DNA from: Planctomycetota bacterium
GTDB taxonomy: Bacteria > Planctomycetota > Planctomycetia > Pirellulales > UBA7805
DNA length: 10,353 nucleotides
Direction of reading: 5' to 3'
NCBI GenBank assembly: GCA_030605285.1
Contig: JAUWIQ010000030.1
Span: forward strand, 1-10,353
This document shows, piece by piece, positions 7,043 through 10,353 of this stretch. The position numbers and the translations under genes were made by a program. Numbering within the stretch: position 1 is the first letter of the stretch; every line of letters starts with the position of its first letter. Under the pieces are notes generated by a model, which worked only from the letters and a program-made list of their open reading frames with translations, did no database searches and was not told where the DNA came from.

Positions 7043-8269
7043 TCAGGTAGGGTAGTCGGTGTTGAGCCGCACGTAGTCGGCCGTGAGATCGGTTGTCCAG
7101 AAGCGGGCCTGGGCAGCACCTTCTGCAAAGGTTAATTCAATCGAAACCTCACGATTGTCACGGATCGATTGCGATACCTCATCGGCTGGAAAGTCAACCG
7201 GAGAAGATGCACTGAAGAGTCGGTAGCCATTAAGCTTTAGTTCCATATGGGCTGGATCGAAGGGGACCCCCGCGTAACCGGCGGCCGAGACGATCCGGCC
7301 CCAATTGGGATCGGCTCCCGCAATGGCCGTTTTGACTAAGGGACTGTTGGCGATTGTGCGCGCGATAGTACGTGCTGTGGATTCGTCGCGAGATCCCCGG
7401 ACAGTGATTGTGATCAGATGGGTAGCTCCCTCTCCATCGGCTGGAATACTACGAGCCAGCTCGGCGCACACCGCATACAAACCCTCTCGAAAGGCTGCCC
7501 GCGCGTCGCCTGCGGAGACGTCTGCGCGAGCCGCTCCATTCGCAAGTAGAAGTACCGTATCGTTGGTACTCATATGTCCATCCACATGGATGCAGTTGAA
7601 GGTCTCCTCGACAATTTCTGCTAGCATCGGCTGTGCTAAAGCGGGCGAGATCGCGGCGTCGGTGAGAACGATCCCTAGCATCGTCGCCATGCGGGGGCCA
7701 ATCATGGCGGCGCCCTTTGCCAGGCCCGTGATGGTATACAAGCCAGAGGGATCTCCTGCTGGGAGACGACAACTGGCAATTTTCGGCACGGTGTCGGTGG
7801 TCATCATCCCTCGGGCGGCTGAAAGCAGTGCCCGTTCGTCACTTGCGAGTTGTTTTGCAGCGAGCGAAATTCCTGCCCTGATTGCCTCCATCGGCAAGTA
7901 GGAACCAATGATGCCAGTTGACATCACCAGCACCTGATCGGCATCGAGGCCACAACTCTCTGCGAGGAGTCGGCACATTTTCTCGGCATCTTCTCGGCCG
8001 CGACTTCCAGTGCAGGCGTTCGCATTGCCGGAATTGATCACCGTAGCACGGATCTTGCTGCTCGGCGTCCGAGACTGGTCCAGTTCGACCGGCGCCGCAC
8101 GAACAAGATTTTCTGTATAGACACCGGCTGCCACTGCAGGTCGATCGGAGAGGATTAGGGTCAAATCTTCTTTGTCTGGATCACTCTTGATTCCACAATG
8201 AATCCCGCTGAGATGAAAACCCTCAGGAACGCAAGGTGTCTGCTGCAGGGAGGCGGTGTTGACAGGCAT
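7043..8269 (-). CDS. argJ: Glutamate/ornithine N-acetyltransferase ArgJ
   Basis: ArgJ moves the acetyl group from N-acetylornithine to glutamate, releasing ornithine and recycling the acetyl group in arginine synthesis. Some members also use acetyl-CoA; which type this is cannot be told. I start it at the ATG 8267-8269 (408 residues); the TTG at 8285-8287 adds six residues and has no better ribosome binding site. The proenzyme cleaves itself before a Thr in KGAAMIGPRMATMLG, here T196 counting from the ATG, giving alpha and beta chains. The motif differs from the common KGSGMIAPNMATML, with Arg where Asn is usual. The oxyanion-hole STG of MSTGIIG is present. The C-terminal DPNWGRIVSAAGYAG and the ending DLTADYVRLNTDYPT are typical. 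It follows argC by 58 nt in an operon. Its presence implies the cyclic acetyl pathway. Confidence 0.96.
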   Translation of the reverse strand: MPVNTASLQQTPCVPEGFHLSGIHCGIKSDPDKEDLTLILSDRPAVAAGVYTENLVRAAPVELDQSRTPSSKIRATVINSGNANACTGSRGREDAEKMCRLLAESCGLDADQVLVMSTGIIGSYLPMEAIRAGISLAAKQLASDERALLSAARGMMTTDTVPKIASCRLPAGDPSGLYTITGLAKGAAMIGPRMATMLGIVLTDAAISPALAQPMLAEIVEETFNCIHVDGHMSTNDTVLLLANGAARADVSAGDARAAFREGLYAVCAELARSIPADGEGATHLITITVRGSRDESTARTIARTIANSPLVKTAIAGADPNWGRIVSAAGYAGVPFDPAHMELKLNGYRLFSASSPVDFPADEVSQSIRDNREVSIELTFAEGAAQARFWTTDLTADYVRLNTDYPT

Positions 8270-8327
8270 GGCAATCGATACTCTCAAGAACCCGCGTTGT
8301 TACGAAGGAGGCCGGAAATTACGGTGG

Positions 8328-9335
8328 CTAAAACCCCGTTGTTTCGGGGTAGCCGTACATGAGATTAAAATTCTGCACTGCTGCGCCTGCTGCGCCTTTG
8401 ATCAAATTATCCAGGCAACTGATGGTCAGTATCCGGTTGCGGACGACACGGACCGTGAGATCACAAAAGTTGGTGCCGACAGCATCCTTGGTTGCCGGGA
8501 GATGCTCGACCACGCGGACGAAAGGATGTCCGTGATAAAACTTGCGGTATTCCGCAAAGAGTGCCGCTTCCTCCACCGTAGCGAGCGGACGACTGTAGGT
8601 CGTCGTCAAAATTCCGCGGTCCATAGGCACGAGGTGGGGGGTGAAAATTACCTCGACCGGCTCTCCCCCCGCTTTGGAAAGAATGAGTTCGATTTCGGGG
8701 ATGTGGCGGTGGCACCCGATATTGTAAGCGGAAAGGCTCTCATTACATTCCGGATAGTGGGTCATTAATTTTGGATCTCTGCCCGCGCCGGAGACGCCAC
8801 TCTTGGAGTCGATGATGATATCCTCTGTCGCGATGATCTTGGCGGAGAGCAAAGGCGCGAGTGCCAAAATTGCGGAGGTCGGATAACACCCCGGATTGGC
8901 CACCAAACTTGCTTGACAAATGCGGTCGCGAAAAAGTTCGGGTAATCCATAAACGACATCGGGGAGTCGCTGCGGATCGGGATGGTCTTTGCCATACCAC
9001 TCGGCATAGACGGCTGCATCGTCAAGTCGATAGTCCGCGGAAAAGTCGACCAGGCGTAAATTCTGCTCGAGCAATGCGCCCGTGAGCGAGGCCATGACTC
9101 CGTGTGGCAGGCAACTGAAGACGCAATCGGCCCGCTTTGCGATTTCGTCGGGTCGCAAATGTTCCATGCCCAGATCGAGTCGCCCGGCAAGAGACGGATG
9201 GATCGCGGAGATCGACACACCTTCTTCCTGCCGACTCGTCGCAACCGTAATCTCTACCTCGCTGTGGCGAAGCAGGATTTTGATCAGTTCCAATGCGGTA
9301 TAGCCGGATGCACCAAGAATTGCCACGCGTGTCAT
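8328..9335 (-). CDS. argC: N-acetyl-gamma-glutamyl-phosphate reductase
   Basis: ArgC reduces N-acetylglutamyl phosphate to the semialdehyde with NADPH, the third step of arginine synthesis. I start it at the ATG 9333-9335 (335 residues, close to the usual 345), since MTRVAILGASGYTALELI is the family's usual N-terminus. The frame extends 41 codons upstream to a TTG, but that part overlaps the promoter and shows no similarity. The nucleotide-binding GASGYT is at 8-13. The catalytic Cys is C150 in VANPGCYPTS. The general-base His is H211 in HRHIPEIE. The sequence near the ATG has no clear Shine-Dalgarno element. It is followed by argJ after 58 nt and probably shares its message. Confidence 0.96.
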   Translation of the reverse strand: MTRVAILGASGYTALELIKILLRHSEVEITVATSRQEEGVSISAIHPSLAGRLDLGMEHLRPDEIAKRADCVFSCLPHGVMASLTGALLEQNLRLVDFSADYRLDDAAVYAEWYGKDHPDPQRLPDVVYGLPELFRDRICQASLVANPGCYPTSAILALAPLLSAKIIATEDIIIDSKSGVSGAGRDPKLMTHYPECNESLSAYNIGCHRHIPEIELILSKAGGEPVEVIFTPHLVPMDRGILTTTYSRPLATVEEAALFAEYRKFYHGHPFVRVVEHLPATKDAVGTNFCDLTVRVVRNRILTISCLDNLIKGAAGAAVQNFNLMYGYPETTGF

Positions 9336-9457
9336 GACGGAACCGAGCAGATAAAAAGCAGGGCCAATGGGTTGGGCAAAAGATTTGCTGCAGGAGATCC
9401 ACGGGCGCGACCTCACTCTTAGCGGCCGCAAAGGCACCCAGGGCTTGCAACGACCCA

Positions 9458-9466
9458 ATTATATCA
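9458..9466 (-). promoter_or_regulatory. Extended -10 promoter upstream of argC
   Basis: The minus strand reads TGATATAAT, a perfect TATAAT (9458-9463) preceded by TGn, which is the extended -10 form. The -35 position (TAACCT at 17 bp) is poor, as extended -10 promoters tolerate. Transcription would start near 9451 and give a leader of about 115 nt before the argC ATG. No ARG-box-like palindrome was seen. It separates the argCJ unit from the upstream TIM-barrel gene. Confidence 0.55.
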
Positions 9467-9509
9467 TCATCGCGACCCTCAGGTTACCACAGGTATCGCG
9501 TGGAGCCCT

Positions 9510-10313
9510 TTAGAAATTGCGAAGATACTGGACAGCTTGGCCGATCTCGAAAATCGGATCTTGCGATTCTCGCCGTTCAATCGTCAGGTATCCCCGGTAA
9601 TCGTACTCCTCGAGTGCCCCAAGCAGGGCTGGAAAATCGGCAGATCCTCGACCCAGTGCGACTTCGATTCCGCGTCCTTTGGCCGTGTCGCGGACGGCGT
9701 CTTGCACATGGACATGGAGGATCGCCGCGCCCAATGCGGCCACGGCCTCGGAGGGTGAGAAATCGTGGATGATCAGGTTTCCGGGGTTCAGTGTCGCACC
9801 CACGGAGGCCTCGGGGATTGCTGCGAGGAGTTGCGCCAATTTTTTGCCCGATTCAGTCCCTGTTTCCGCAGCCAACTGTGCTCCGTGTCGGTCTCCAAAA
9901 CGACCCAGATCGCGCAAAACGTCCAACAGGCACTGCCAGCGACTCTCTGCCGCTTTCTCACTCTCGGTATCCGGAGGAGCGGGTATCCGCCCGATTTGGT
10001 TCACCACCACGGAGGCACCAAGATCGTAAGCCATTTTCATCGCTTCCTTGGTTGCGGCGATGCGTCGATCGAGATCTTCCAGATCGTCGTAACCCCGCCT
10101 TGTCGGGAATGCCACCGCGCAGACTTTCAGGTTCAGGTCCTCAAGCATTTTGCGGAATTGGCGCAAGCCGGTTTGCGAGAGAACCGCAGGGCGGAGTTCA
10201 TTGCGGGCGTCGATTTCGACCGCGTCGGCTCCCAGTTTAGCCGCCGTCAGCAATGATTGTTTGAAATTCTGACGGAGATTTGCCGTCTGGATACCAATTT
10301 TCAAAGTCAGCAT
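9510..10313 (-). CDS. Sugar phosphate isomerase/epimerase-like TIM-barrel protein
   Basis: This 267-residue protein belongs to the xylose isomerase-like TIM-barrel superfamily (AP endonuclease family 2 fold). It starts at the ATG 10311-10313; a purine-rich AGAGGAAGGG lies upstream but ends about 14 nt away, farther than usual. Barrel-end motifs are visible: GADAVEIDAR (28-37), AAETGTESG with E150, NPGNLIIHDFSP with N177, ILHVHVQD with H200, H202 and D205, and GYLTIERR with E246. E150, one of the His residues and E246 fit metal ligands of the family. Such enzymes isomerise or epimerise sugars and polyols such as inositols; the substrate cannot be inferred. Its stop lies 174 bp before the argC start, with the argC promoter in between, so functional linkage to arginine synthesis is doubtful. 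No signal peptide is seen. Confidence 0.85.
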   Translation of the reverse strand: MLTLKIGIQTANLRQNFKQSLLTAAKLGADAVEIDARNELRPAVLSQTGLRQFRKMLEDLNLKVCAVAFPTRRGYDDLEDLDRRIAATKEAMKMAYDLGASVVVNQIGRIPAPPDTESEKAAESRWQCLLDVLRDLGRFGDRHGAQLAAETGTESGKKLAQLLAAIPEASVGATLNPGNLIIHDFSPSEAVAALGAAILHVHVQDAVRDTAKGRGIEVALGRGSADFPALLGALEEYDYRGYLTIERRESQDPIFEIGQAVQYLRNF

Positions 10314-10353
10314 AATCGCGTTTTGATCCCTTCCTCTTGAGGCATTCTAACAA

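Noticed and set aside
9022..9450. Minus-strand 142-codon frame overlapping the argC leader and 5' end
   Set aside because: Most of it is out of frame within argC, and the start is a TTG without a ribosome binding site.

Overview
This window holds eight protein-coding genes. Seven are on the minus strand, and one 5'-truncated gene is on the plus strand at the left edge. No rRNA, tRNA, CRISPR array, insertion sequence or prophage is visible. The gene content is mostly core metabolism: translation, purine synthesis and arginine synthesis. The long eukaryote-like isoleucyl-tRNA synthetase, the GKGYYG-type PurN, the Asp/Phe-repeat small protein and the moderate GC content suggest a planctomycete, perhaps Pirellula/Rhodopirellula-like. 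This is inferred from sequence character, not from a database match.

Layout from left to right: a GNAT acetyltransferase (plus strand, cut by the window edge) runs convergently into purN and overlaps its 3' end. purN is joined to the upstream ileS by a TGATG stop/start overlap, so ileS-purN is a coupled two-gene operon. Upstream of ileS is a 97-residue, strongly acidic protein with FDDD repeats. It has a good ribosome binding site and a long leader with possible alternative hairpins, inside a 392-bp intergenic region. Next is a 528-residue protein with a family-2-glycosyltransferase-like N-terminus whose catalytic motifs are all degraded, followed by TPR-like helices. A 246-bp palindrome-rich spacer separates it from argJ. 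argC and argJ form an arginine operon with a clear extended -10 element upstream of argC. The last gene is a xylose-isomerase-like TIM-barrel protein.

How the genes work together: ArgC and ArgJ carry out steps of the acetylated (cyclic) ornithine pathway. IleRS and PurN are housekeeping enzymes made from one message. The acidic protein, the degenerate glycosyltransferase/TPR protein and the TIM-barrel protein have no function that can be assigned from sequence alone. The first two, with their unusual upstream regions, are the parts most worth a second look. I do not see a convincing new multi-gene system here.
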